Shown in pieces: positions 32,038-40,324 of a stretch of 64,000 nt of DNA (positions are counted from its first letter, which is position 1; every line of letters starts with the position of its first letter). This DNA comes from Streptomyces sp. CB02959. GTDB taxonomy: Bacteria > Actinomycetota > Actinomycetes > Streptomycetales > Streptomycetaceae. The stretch covers positions 62,001-126,000 of the forward strand of contig NZ_NNBP01000018.1 of NCBI RefSeq assembly GCF_002803155.1, written 5' to 3'. A program made the position numbers and the translations under genes. Under the pieces are notes generated by a model, which had not been told where the DNA came from, ran no database searches, and was given only the letters and a program-made list of their open reading frames with translations.

Positions 32038-33003
32038 CTAGGAGATCACCACCTTGACTACGCCGGTGAGGGCGATCTGGGCGAGCGCGAGCGGGATCAG
32101 GACCGTCCAGGCGAGCTTCTGCAGCTGGTCCTCGCGCAGCCGCGGGTAGGTGACCCGCAGCCAGATGACGACGAAGCAGAGCGCCACGGTCTTCACCAGC
32201 GTCCACACCCAGCCCAGGCCGTCGGCGCCGAACGGGCCGTGCCAGCCGCCCAGGAAGAGGACCGTGGTCAGGGCGCTGAGCACGACGATGCCGGCGTACT
32301 CGGCGAGCAGGAAGAGCGCGAAGCGCAGTCCGGTGTACTCGGTGTACGCGCCGAAGATGATCTCCGAGTCGGCGACCGGCATGTCGAACGGCGGCCGCTG
32401 GAGCTCGGCGAGCCCGGCGACGAAGAACACCACGCCGCCGACGAGCTGCCACGGCACCCACCACCAGTGGAAGGCGTCGAGGATGCCGGGCAGCGAGAGG
32501 GTGCCGGCGGCCATCGCCACCGACGCGGCGGTCAGCAGCATCGGCAGTTCGTAGGCGAGCAGCTGCGCGGCCGTGCGCACGCCGCCGAGCAGGGAGAACT
32601 TGTTGGCCGAGGCCCAGCCCGCCATCAGGGAGCCGAGCACGCCGACGCCCATCACGGCCAGCACGTAGAAGACACCGGCGTCGAGGGCCTGCCCGACGGC
32701 GTTGTGCGGCCCGACCGGTATGGCGACCATGACCAGGAGGTACGGCAGCAGCGCGACCGCGGGCGCGAGTTGGAAGATCCGCCGGTCGGCGCCGGCCGGG
32801 ACCACGTCCTCCTTCTGCACGAACTTCACACCGTCGGCGACCAGCTGCGCCCAGCCGTGGAAGCCACCGGCGTACATGGGGCCGAGGCGGCCCTGCATGT
32901 GGGCCATGACCTTGTGCTCGGTCTGGCCGATGACCAGCGGGAACACCAGGAACACGACGAAGACGGCGAGCAGGCGCAGCACCAGGGCGAGGGTGTCGCT
33001 CAT
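32038..33003 (-). CDS. nuoH: NADH-quinone oxidoreductase subunit H, second copy (NuoH2)
   Basis: Membrane subunit that forms much of the quinone-binding channel. 321 residues, about eight helices. The loop that is ETNRAPFDMPESEGDLVGGF in the main-locus NuoH reads AELQRPPFDMPVADSEIIFGA here. Asn becomes Gln, one acidic residue becomes Val, and others shift. GRLGPMYAGGFHGWAQLVADGVKF is the conserved first quinone loop, split over about 38-61. ATG overlaps the nuoC2 stop (ATGA). Confidence 0.95.
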   Translation of the reverse strand: MSDTLALVLRLLAVFVVFLVFPLVIGQTEHKVMAHMQGRLGPMYAGGFHGWAQLVADGVKFVQKEDVVPAGADRRIFQLAPAVALLPYLLVMVAIPVGPHNAVGQALDAGVFYVLAVMGVGVLGSLMAGWASANKFSLLGGVRTAAQLLAYELPMLLTAASVAMAAGTLSLPGILDAFHWWWVPWQLVGGVVFFVAGLAELQRPPFDMPVADSEIIFGAYTEYTGLRFALFLLAEYAGIVVLSALTTVLFLGGWHGPFGADGLGWVWTLVKTVALCFVVIWLRVTYPRLREDQLQKLAWTVLIPLALAQIALTGVVKVVIS

Positions 33004-34214
33004 GGGGTGTCGCCTCCTTCGGGTCGGGCGTCGGGCCGGGCGTCGGGGCCGTCGGACGGTTCGTCGGACGGTTGCGGGGTGGACTCCGGGGTCGGGGTCG
33101 GGGCCTCTTCTGCTTCGGGCTTCGGCTTCGGCTTCGGCTCGTCGGCCGGTGCGGCGGACGGTCCGGGCTCGGGCGCCGTTTCCGGTGCGTCGAAGGCCGG
33201 GCGGGCGTGGTGCCAGGGCGCGTCGGCGGAGCGCGGGGGCGCCGTGTCCTTGGGCGCGGCGGCCTCGGGCGCGGCGGCCTCGGGCGCGGTGTCTTCAGGT
33301 GTAGTGGCCTTGGGCGCGGCGTCCTCGGTGGCGGCCGGCTGCTGGCTGGCCGAGCCCTCGCTCGCCGAGCGGGTGCGGCGGGCGGGCCGGTCCGGGCGCG
33401 CGGCGCGGGCCGGACGCTCGGCCGGGGTGCCGGCGGGCGCCTCGGCATCCGCCGCCTGCTGGCTCGCCGAGCCCGCGCTCGCGGTCCGGGTCCGCCGGGC
33501 CGGGCGCTCGCCGGTGGCACCCGCCGCCCGCGCACCGCGGGCCGGGCGCGCCGGGGCGGGCGGCAGCTGGCCCTTGAGCGGGCCCCACTCGTTGGGGTCG
33601 GGCACGCCCGGGGGCAGCATCTGCCGCCGCTTGGGCCCGCCGTGCTCGGACTCCCCCGGTTCCTTGGCGCCGGGCCACGCCTTCGCGACCCGGGCCGCCA
33701 GGACGAAGTCCTTGCGCAGCGGATGGCCCTCGAAGGTGTCCGGCAGGAGCAGCGGCACCAGGTGCGGGTGGCCGGTGAAGTCCACGCCGAACATCTCGTG
33801 GGTCTCCCGCTCGTGCCAGCCGGCGCCCGCGAACACACCCACGGCGGTGGGCAGTACGGGCGCGTCGTGCGGCACGGTGGTCCGGACGATCAGCCGGCGG
33901 ACGGTGCCGGGGCGCGCCACGTCGGCGAGGTGGGCGCAGACCCGGAAGCCGGTGCCGGGCTCGTCGACGGCGCTCAGCCAGTCGAAGTAGGTGCAGCCGA
34001 GGTCGTCGCGGGCGGTGGTCAGCGCGGTGAGCCAGGCGTCCGCCGGGACGTCGACGGTCAGCAGGTCGTACGCCAGCTCCGCGGTGGCGCCGGCGCCGAA
34101 GAGTTCGCCGGCGGCACGCGGCAGCCAGCCGACGAGCGGCTCGGCGGCCGCCGCGGCGGTCGGTTCCTCCGGCCGCTGCTCGGACTGTTCGGGCTGCTGA
34201 GGCTGCTCGGTCAT
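33000..34214 (-). CDS. nuoC: NADH-quinone oxidoreductase subunit C, second copy, with long disordered tail (NuoC2)
   Basis: 404 residues. The first 180 or so form a NuoC (30-kDa) domain: DLGCTYFDWLSAVDE, GWHERETHEMFGVDF, TGHPHLVPLLLPD and FEGHPLRKDFVLA. NuoC normally ends soon after GHPLRKD. Here a further 220 residues follow, rich in Pro, Ala, Glu, Arg and Thr, with an internally repeated unit RPARRTR(T/S)AS(A/E)GSASQQ. The tail should be disordered. No NuoD is fused or encoded next to it. The ATG overlaps the nuoB2 stop by one base. Base composition of the tail is like its neighbours. Confidence 0.9.
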   Translation of the reverse strand: MTEQPQQPEQSEQRPEEPTAAAAAEPLVGWLPRAAGELFGAGATAELAYDLLTVDVPADAWLTALTTARDDLGCTYFDWLSAVDEPGTGFRVCAHLADVARPGTVRRLIVRTTVPHDAPVLPTAVGVFAGAGWHERETHEMFGVDFTGHPHLVPLLLPDTFEGHPLRKDFVLAARVAKAWPGAKEPGESEHGGPKRRQMLPPGVPDPNEWGPLKGQLPPAPARPARGARAAGATGERPARRTRTASAGSASQQAADAEAPAGTPAERPARAARPDRPARRTRSASEGSASQQPAATEDAAPKATTPEDTAPEAAAPEAAAPKDTAPPRSADAPWHHARPAFDAPETAPEPGPSAAPADEPKPKPKPEAEEAPTPTPESTPQPSDEPSDGPDARPDARPEGGDTP

Positions 34215-34867
34215 CAGGAACCCTCCCCCGCGGTCCCGGACACGTCGGGCCCCGGGGCGGCCGGCGGGGTCACCAGGCCGCTGCGGAGGGCCGCGGCGGA
34301 CGGCCGGGCGGCATGCCGGTAGCGCTCGGCGAGCGACTCGCGGGCGATCTTCTCCTGGAGCTTGAGGATGCCCTGGAGCAGCGCCTCCGGGCGGGGCGGG
34401 CAGCCGGGGACGTAGACGTCCACCGGGATGATCTGGTCGACGCCCTTGGTGACCGCGTACGAGTCCCAGTAGGGGCCGCCGCAGTTGGAGCAGGCACCGA
34501 AGGAGATGACGTACTTCGGCTCGGGCATCTGCTCGTAGAGCCGCTTGACCGCGGGTGCCATCTTGTCGGTGACGGTGCCGGAGACGACCATCAGGTCGGC
34601 CTGGCGCGGGCCGGGCGCGAACGGGATCACGCCGAGCCGGATGAAGTCGTGCCGGGCCATGGACGCGGCGATGAACTCGATGGCGCAGCAGGCCAGGCCG
34701 AAGTTGAAGACCCACAGGCTGTAGCGGCGGCCCCAGTTCAGGACCACCTTCATGGGTTCGGGCGCGAGCCGGGCCAGCGCGCCGAGGCGCCGCGGCTCCG
34801 GCAGGTACTCGGGGGCGGCGCTCCGGGGCGCGGCCTCGGAGCCGGCGGAGGCGGGGGTCACGTCCAT
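34214..34867 (-). CDS. nuoB: NADH-quinone oxidoreductase subunit B, second copy (NuoB2)
   Basis: Carries the terminal 4Fe-4S cluster N2, the direct electron donor to quinone. 217 residues. All four cysteine ligands are present: the tandem pair in GLACCAIEF, one in GACSNCGGPYWDS and one in YVPGCPPRPEAL. The ATG at 34867 lies inside the end of nuoA2 (10-base overlap). Cluster N2 would normally face NuoD, which is missing from this operon. Confidence 0.95.
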   Translation of the reverse strand: MDVTPASAGSEAAPRSAAPEYLPEPRRLGALARLAPEPMKVVLNWGRRYSLWVFNFGLACCAIEFIAASMARHDFIRLGVIPFAPGPRQADLMVVSGTVTDKMAPAVKRLYEQMPEPKYVISFGACSNCGGPYWDSYAVTKGVDQIIPVDVYVPGCPPRPEALLQGILKLQEKIARESLAERYRHAARPSAAALRSGLVTPPAAPGPDVSGTAGEGS

Positions 34868-35259
34868 TCCAGGACGCCCTTCTTGTACGCGTAGAGGAGG
34901 CCGATGGCGAGGAAGCCGAGGAAGATGAACATCTCCACCAGTGTGACCCCGCCGAATCCCGGTGCGGCGAAGACCGTCGCCCAGGGGAAGAGGAAGATCG
35001 AGTCGACGGCGAAGATGACGTAGAGGAACGCGTAGACGTAGTAGCGGATCTGGGTGTGCGCCCAGCCCTCGCCGACCGGGTCCACGCCGCACTCGTAGGT
35101 CAGCAGCTTCTCGGGCGTGGGCACGACAGGCCGCAGCAGCCGCCCGGCCCCGAAGGCCACGGCGACGAACAGCACTCCGACCACGGCGATGATCCCGACG
35201 GCCGAATAGCCCTGGAAATAGTCCGCGGCGACGGTGGTGCGTACGGTCGCGTCCGGCAC
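34858..35259 (-). CDS. nuoA: NADH-quinone oxidoreductase subunit A, second copy (NuoA2)
   Basis: Three-helix membrane subunit, 133 residues, near the quinone channel. The conserved YECGVDPVG loop is present. The TM2 motif usually written FDVE reads FAVDSIFLFPWA here, so one acidic residue is lost and another shortened. GTG start. First gene of the partial operon; the promoter should be in the 290-base region upstream, where I could not name convincing boxes. Confidence 0.93.
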   Translation of the reverse strand: MPDATVRTTVAADYFQGYSAVGIIAVVGVLFVAVAFGAGRLLRPVVPTPEKLLTYECGVDPVGEGWAHTQIRYYVYAFLYVIFAVDSIFLFPWATVFAAPGFGGVTLVEMFIFLGFLAIGLLYAYKKGVLEWT

Positions 35260-35420
35260 GTCCGCCCCTCGCTCCCTGACTGCGCTTCTTGAAACGACTT
35301 TTACACGATCTCTACGGACGGGAGTCTAGGCCCTGCCCCGGCCGGGGTGAGCAGCCGCATGATCGCGGATGGCGGGGTTGTCCCCACTTCGCCCTACCTG
35401 GGTGGCCGGCAGCGTAGACG

Positions 35421-35463
35421 GCCGGTCCGGTCGTCTCACGAGATGTCTCACAGACCGGACGGC
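35421..35463 (-). terminator. Hairpin between the EspI-like gene and nuoA2
   Basis: Eight perfect pairs, GTCCGGTC (35425-35432) with GACCGGAC (35453-35460), extended by GCC/GGC with one bulged base. It lies 88 bases after the EspI-like stop and upstream of nuoA2, so it probably separates the two transcripts. Confidence 0.5.
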
Positions 35464-35550
35464 GGCCGTCCGGTTGGCGGGATCGGGGGAGAAAAGCGGG
35501 TGGCGCGTCCCCGGCCGGGGCTCGGGCCCCGGGCTCGGGACGGCGTCTCG

Positions 35551-37470
35551 TCAGCGCGGGGTGCCGCCGCCGTACGGGTTCCGGGGGTCGGTGGGCGGCA
35601 GCGGCGGCTGGGGGTGCATCTGGGATTGGGGGTGTGGCTGGGATTGGGGGTGTGGCTGGGGCTGAGGGGGAAGTGGGGGGCCGGTGGGGGCCTGGGGCTG
35701 GGGGTAGCCCTGCGGGCCCGGCGCCGGGTGCGGTCGGGGTGCCGGGGCCGGCGGCCGGGACACGGGGGCCGGAGCCGGTCGCTCCGCTCGGGGCGTCCCC
35801 TGGGAGGACGGCTGCGGGGGCTCCTGGTGCGGCGGGCGGCGCCGGGACCCGTCGCGGGAGACCGCGCGGTCCATGACCTCGGCCGCGATCCGCGCCGCCG
35901 CCTCCCGCGTTCGGGCGCCCAGCAACTCGCTGCGGATGGCGCCGCCCGCCGCCAGATGGCGGTCGTAGGGCAGTGGCAGCACCGCCGCGCCGCCGGCGCC
36001 CAGATGCGCGGCGGCCTTGCGGACGTCGACGCCGCTGTCCGGTGAGGAGTGGGTGAGGACCACGACCGTGGTCGGCAGCAGGCCGGGGTGCAGCCCGCCG
36101 ATCCAGTCCAGTACGGAACGGGTGGCGGCCACGCCCTCCGGGGTCGCCGGGGTGACCAGGACCCGGGCCTGGGTCGTCACCAGCGCGGTACGGGCCACTT
36201 CGGCGGGCAGCGTCTCGCAGTCCACCACCGTGGCGGCGAAGTGGCGGCGCAGCGAGGTCATCACCACCCGGTAGGTGTCGATGTCCAGCCGGGTGCCGAT
36301 GGCGCCCTGGCTGCCGGGCAGCAACCAGCCGCCGCCGGAGAACGGGAGGAGGTAGCCGGTCAGGTCGGTGATCAGCATCGACGGGTCGAGGATCTGCGCG
36401 AGGTCGCTGCCCGACCAGCGGACCTCGCGGGCGCCGAGCCGGTGCGGGAGTGTGCCCAGCGCCGGGTCGGCCTCGACGGCGAGGACCGGGTCGGAGCGGT
36501 AGTGCGCGAAGGTCAGCGCGAGCAGGGCGGCGACGGTGGACTTGCCCGCACCGCCGCGAATGCTGGACACCGCGATCTGCCGGCCGCTGGAGACCGGCTG
36601 CTGGATGGCGTACGCGGCCTGGGTGACGGCGGCCGTCTCGGCGGCGGGCGAGGACGCGAACACCCGGCGCAGGGCCCGGCCCGCGCGCCGCGCCAGCGGG
36701 TCGCCGCGGCGCGGCCGGGGCTGCCCGTCGGCCAGCTCGGGCGGCAGCAGCGGTACGGAGACAGGCGTCCGCGCGGGCAGCCCGGCATGTCCGTAGCGCC
36801 CGGGGGCGGGGGCCGGCTGGGCGGGGGGCGCGGCAGCCGGTGGCACGGGGCCGGCGGCCGGGGCGGGGCCCGAGGTGGGGCCCGGGGTGGGCGGGGCCGG
36901 AGCGGCGGGGGGAACTGAGGGGGCCTGAGGAGCTTGGGGGGTTGGCATGGCCTGGGGGGTTGGCGCTGCCTGAGGGGCTGGTGGGATCGGAGCGGCTGGT
37001 GCGGCTGGTGCGGCTGGTGCGGCTGTACGGGCCGGAGGGGTGGCCGGGTACGTGGGGGCAGCCGGGACGGCCAGGGCTGTGGGGGCGGCCGCGGGCGCGG
37101 GCGCAGGCATCGGTGCGGGCACAGGCGTCGGGGCGGGGGCCGGTACCCGGGCAGGGGCCGGGTCGAACGGGGACGGCTCGGCCACCGCGGGCATCGGGCG
37201 GGTCGGGGCGGGCGCCGGCGCGGCCGGTGGCATCGGCACCGCGGCGGGCAGCGCGCCCGGCGCACCACCGGCCACCGCCGCACCACTCGAACCGACAGCA
37301 CCGCCAGCGCCGCCCGTCGCGCCGCCGTTCACCGCATTCACCGCATCCACCCCCGGACCGCCCACACCTTCCGCACTCACCGCACTGGTTGCACTGGTCG
37401 CACTGGTCGCACTGGCCGCACCCGGCATACCCGCCGCGGCCGTCGGCTGCGCCGCGCTCTCCGTCGTCAC
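35551..37470 (-). CDS. EspI/MinD-like ATPase with proline-rich flanks
   Basis: 639 residues from the GTG at 37470, which has GGTGAGGA upstream. Three parts are seen: an Ala/Pro-rich low-complexity region of about 270 residues; a SIMIBI-class (ParA/MinD) ATPase domain at about 300-535 with deviant Walker A RGGAGKST (K310) and later AVEADPALGTLPHRLG and VVDCETLPAE; and a Pro/Gln/His-rich tail of about 100 residues. This layout is that of EspI, an ATPase linked to ESX type VII secretion in mycobacteria. The next gene upstream encodes an EccD-like protein, which supports the link. A general chromosome- or protein-positioning ATPase is the alternative. Confidence 0.75.
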   Translation of the reverse strand: MTTESAAQPTAAAGMPGAASATSATSATSAVSAEGVGGPGVDAVNAVNGGATGGAGGAVGSSGAAVAGGAPGALPAAVPMPPAAPAPAPTRPMPAVAEPSPFDPAPARVPAPAPTPVPAPMPAPAPAAAPTALAVPAAPTYPATPPARTAAPAAPAAPAAPIPPAPQAAPTPQAMPTPQAPQAPSVPPAAPAPPTPGPTSGPAPAAGPVPPAAAPPAQPAPAPGRYGHAGLPARTPVSVPLLPPELADGQPRPRRGDPLARRAGRALRRVFASSPAAETAAVTQAAYAIQQPVSSGRQIAVSSIRGGAGKSTVAALLALTFAHYRSDPVLAVEADPALGTLPHRLGAREVRWSGSDLAQILDPSMLITDLTGYLLPFSGGGWLLPGSQGAIGTRLDIDTYRVVMTSLRRHFAATVVDCETLPAEVARTALVTTQARVLVTPATPEGVAATRSVLDWIGGLHPGLLPTTVVVLTHSSPDSGVDVRKAAAHLGAGGAAVLPLPYDRHLAAGGAIRSELLGARTREAAARIAAEVMDRAVSRDGSRRRPPHQEPPQPSSQGTPRAERPAPAPVSRPPAPAPRPHPAPGPQGYPQPQAPTGPPLPPQPQPHPQSQPHPQSQMHPQPPLPPTDPRNPYGGGTPR

Positions 37471-37608
37471 CCGGTCCTCACCTCCTCCCCGGCATTGCGC
37501 CCCCGCGCTCCGAACTCCCCGGGCCGACCGGAACGTTCCAGCGGCCACGCGTCTTCACAGGATGTCCCCGTCGGCCCCAGCTTCCCCGGCGGCATCGGCC
37601 CTCCCCTT

Positions 37609-37653
37609 CTACCGGCTCTACCGGCTCTACCGGCTCTTCCGGCTCTTCCGGAC
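37609..37653. repeat. Nine-base tandem repeat, five copies
   Basis: Three perfect copies of CTACCGGCT are followed by CTTCCGGCT and a last copy CTTCCGG that diverges in its final two bases. It lies in the 206-base gap between the EccD-like and EspI-like genes, so it would be transcribed into the leader of the latter. Confidence 0.85.
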
Positions 37654-37676
37654 CGTCCCCGTCCGCACCGTCTCCG

Positions 37677-38786
37677 TCAGGACCCGCCCAGCAGCAGCCC
37701 GTAGAGCCCGAACGCGCCGAGGGCCGCGGGGATCAGCGCCACCATGCTCACCGACTCCACCAGGTCCAGCCAGCGCCGCAGCCGGTTCCGCAGCGGTTCC
37801 GGCAGCCGGACCGCGAGCGCCGCCACCGGGAGGACGGCCAGCAGGCCCAATACGGCCAGCGCGGGCCCCGGCGCCCCGCCGTCCGTCGCGCAGAGCAGAA
37901 CCAGCCGTACGCAGACGGCCGTTCCGGCGGCGAGCAGGGCGACCACCTCCACGGCCAGGGGGTAGGCGCGGGCCCGGGAGAACAGGACGACGGCGAGCAG
38001 CAGGGCGGTGAGCACCGTCCAGAGCCCGGGCTCGCCCGCCGCCAGGACACCGGCCGCGCCGGCCGAGGCCGCCATCGCCACGGTGGCCGGGGCCAGCCCC
38101 CGGTGAGTGGCGGCCAGCGCGGCGGCCACCCGGTGGCGGCTGACCGGGGTGCCGCCCGAGTGCCGGTCGTCCAGCCCGGTCAGTCCGGCCGCGCGCAGGG
38201 CCAGCCAGGGCAGCGCGCCCAGGGCCAGCACGGAGAGGAAACCGAGCGTGACGCCGGTGCGGACCGGGTCGGTCAGCGCCAGCAGCAGCTCCCAGACGCC
38301 CACCGCCGAGGCGACCGCGGCCGCGCCGGTGAGGCCCCCGCGCCCCAGGCCGGTGCGCAGGCCGAGCAGGGCCAGGGCGGCCGCGGCGGCGAGTCCGGTG
38401 GCGGCGAGCCGGGCGGCGCCGCCGGGGGCCGCCTGCCAGGCGGCGAGGACGCCGAGGGTGCCGCCGGCGAGCAGCAGGGCGGTGCCGGCGACCCGTCGTC
38501 CGGGCGACGTGGTGAGCGCCGCACCGCCGCCCGCGGCCAGTACGGCCGCGACGCCCGTCCACAGGGCGGCACCGGGGCCGTACCAGGTGGCGGCGCAGAT
38601 TCCGGCGACGGCGGCGAGCAGTCCGCTCGCGGTCACCGCGGTCCGGTCGCGGCTGCGGTCGTCCCAGCGCGGGCCGCCGGTGTCCTGGGGATCGGGCGCC
38701 GCGGTGGGCGCCGCCGGGGCCGTGTTCCGGCCGCTGCCGCCGCGCGGTCCGGGGCCCGCGTCCGCACCCGTCGTCGCACTCGTCAT
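37677..38786 (-). CDS. EccD-like type VII secretion membrane protein lacking the ubiquitin-like domain
   Basis: 369 residues from the ATG at 38786. A disordered N-terminal stretch of about 55 residues is followed by about 11 hydrophobic segments. Features shared with EccD are PWLALRAAGL after the sixth helix or so, the LFSRARAYPLAVEVVALLAAG region, and the ending RRWLDLVESVSMVALIPAALGAFGLYG. The N-terminal ubiquitin-like domain of EccD is missing. No EccB, EccC, EccE, mycosin or Esx gene is near. Operon partner of the EspI-like gene (206-base gap). Start choice is uncertain. Confidence 0.65.
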   Translation of the reverse strand: MTSATTGADAGPGPRGGSGRNTAPAAPTAAPDPQDTGGPRWDDRSRDRTAVTASGLLAAVAGICAATWYGPGAALWTGVAAVLAAGGGAALTTSPGRRVAGTALLLAGGTLGVLAAWQAAPGGAARLAATGLAAAAALALLGLRTGLGRGGLTGAAAVASAVGVWELLLALTDPVRTGVTLGFLSVLALGALPWLALRAAGLTGLDDRHSGGTPVSRHRVAAALAATHRGLAPATVAMAASAGAAGVLAAGEPGLWTVLTALLLAVVLFSRARAYPLAVEVVALLAAGTAVCVRLVLLCATDGGAPGPALAVLGLLAVLPVAALAVRLPEPLRNRLRRWLDLVESVSMVALIPAALGAFGLYGLLLGGS

Positions 38787-38955
38787 GTCCACGCGGCCGT
38801 TCTGCACCGCAACACCATACGGGCCCGGCGCCGCGCCCTGTCCACAGCGTCCCGCGCCAATTCGGTCCGCGCGGGCGGGGGGTGGGGCAAACCCCCCGCC
38901 CACCACCCGACGAACCCCATGGCAGAGCGGTGCGGAGCCCGGCAAGCTGGGGTGT

Positions 38956-40143
38956 ATGACGGAAAGTTCCCAGCTCGCTGCCGACACCGACGCCCCCGAC
39001 GGGGTGGCGCTCCCACCGCCGCGGCCGCCGCTCGACGGCTGGACCTGGCGGGAGATCGGCTATCTGCTGGCCAACCTCCCGCTGGGCGTCGCGGCGTTCG
39101 TGGTGCTGGTGGTGTGGCTGGTGCTGGGGCTCGGGCTCTCCATCACGGTCGTCGGACTGCCGCTGCTGGCCACGGGCCTGACGGCCTGCCGGTTCTACGG
39201 AAAGCTGGAACGGGCCCGGGCGCGGGCCTGGCTCGGGGTGACGGTGGCCGAACCGAGCCCGCCGCGGCCCCGGGAGCGCGGGTTCTTCGGATGGCTGTGG
39301 GCGCGCCTGAAGGACCCGGTGGCCTGGCGGCACGCGCTGTTCGCGGTCATCCGGCTGCCGTGGTCCGTCCTCACCTTCGCGGTGGTCCTCACCGCGCTGC
39401 TCGTGGGCTGGCCGGTGCTGCCGTGGTTGGCCCGCTGGCTGTCCAACGTGGACCGGGCGATGGTGCAGGGGCTGCTGTCGCCCTCCGACGAGCTGGAGCG
39501 GCGGATCGCCGAGCTGGAGTCGGACCGGATGGTGGTCACCGACACCGCGGCCGCCGACCTGCGGCGGATCGAACGGGATCTGCACGACGGCGCGCAGGCC
39601 CGGCTGGTGGCCCTCGCCATGGGCCTCGGCCTGGCCAAGGAGAAGCTTGCGGAGGGGCAGGCCGACGACAGCGTGGCACGGATGGTGAGCGAGGCGCACG
39701 GCGAGGTGAAGCTGGCACTCCAGGAGCTGCGGGACCTCGCCCGCGGCATCCACCCGGCGATCCTCACCGACCGCGGCCTGGGCCCGGCGCTGGCGTCGCT
39801 GGCCGGACGCTGCACGGTGCCGGTCACCAGCTCCGTGGACCTGGCCGAGCGGCCCGCGCCGGCCATCGAGGGGATCGTCTACTTCACCGTCTCCGAACTG
39901 CTCCAGAACGTCTCCAAGCACAGCGCGGCGCGGCAGGCGACGGTCGAGGTGTGGCGGTCCCGGGACCGGCTGCTGCTCCAGGTGCAGGACGACGGGAAGG
40001 GCGGGGCGCGGCTCGACGGCGGCAGCGGGATCGCCGGGCTGGCGGACCGACTGGGCGCGGTGGACGGGCTGTTCGTGCTGGATTCGCCGGTGGGCGGGCC
40101 GACCCGGGTCACGGCCGAGGTGCCGTGGCGGCCGCGACCGTAG
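38956..40143 (+). CDS. Sensor histidine kinase (HisKA_3 type), first of a tandem pair
   Basis: 395 residues. The N-terminal half holds two pairs of membrane helices of the actinobacterial sensor-domain type (about 30-85 and 130-165). The dimerisation/phosphoacceptor box is RIERDLHDGAQARLVALAMG with H210 as the likely phosphorylated residue. The ATPase domain has the N box ELLQNVSKHS, the G1 box DDGKGGA and G2 GIAGLADRL. It should sense a membrane or envelope signal and phosphorylate the NarL-type regulator at 42097. ATG start with a weak ribosome binding site. Divergent from the EccD-like gene. Confidence 0.9.
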   Translation: MTESSQLAADTDAPDGVALPPPRPPLDGWTWREIGYLLANLPLGVAAFVVLVVWLVLGLGLSITVVGLPLLATGLTACRFYGKLERARARAWLGVTVAEPSPPRPRERGFFGWLWARLKDPVAWRHALFAVIRLPWSVLTFAVVLTALLVGWPVLPWLARWLSNVDRAMVQGLLSPSDELERRIAELESDRMVVTDTAAADLRRIERDLHDGAQARLVALAMGLGLAKEKLAEGQADDSVARMVSEAHGEVKLALQELRDLARGIHPAILTDRGLGPALASLAGRCTVPVTSSVDLAERPAPAIEGIVYFTVSELLQNVSKHSAARQATVEVWRSRDRLLLQVQDDGKGGARLDGGSGIAGLADRLGAVDGLFVLDSPVGGPTRVTAEVPWRPRP

Positions 40144-40324
40144 GCGGGCCCGAGGGCGCGTAGCGGGCGCGGCGCCGAGCGCGCCGCGGGCCGGGCGCCG
40201 GGGGCGAGTGGTGGGGATAACCCCCGGCGGAAGACTGCGAGCAGCCACATGGCCCGGACGGCACCGATCGCCGACCCTGGACGGAGCCGGCCGGGGCCGG
40301 CCGGAACCCACCCGGATCGCCACG

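Noticed and set aside
35551..37470. The ParA-like gene as a plasmid or chromosome partition locus
   Set aside because: No ParB gene and no parS-like repeats are next to it. The proline-rich arms and EccD-like neighbour fit EspI better.
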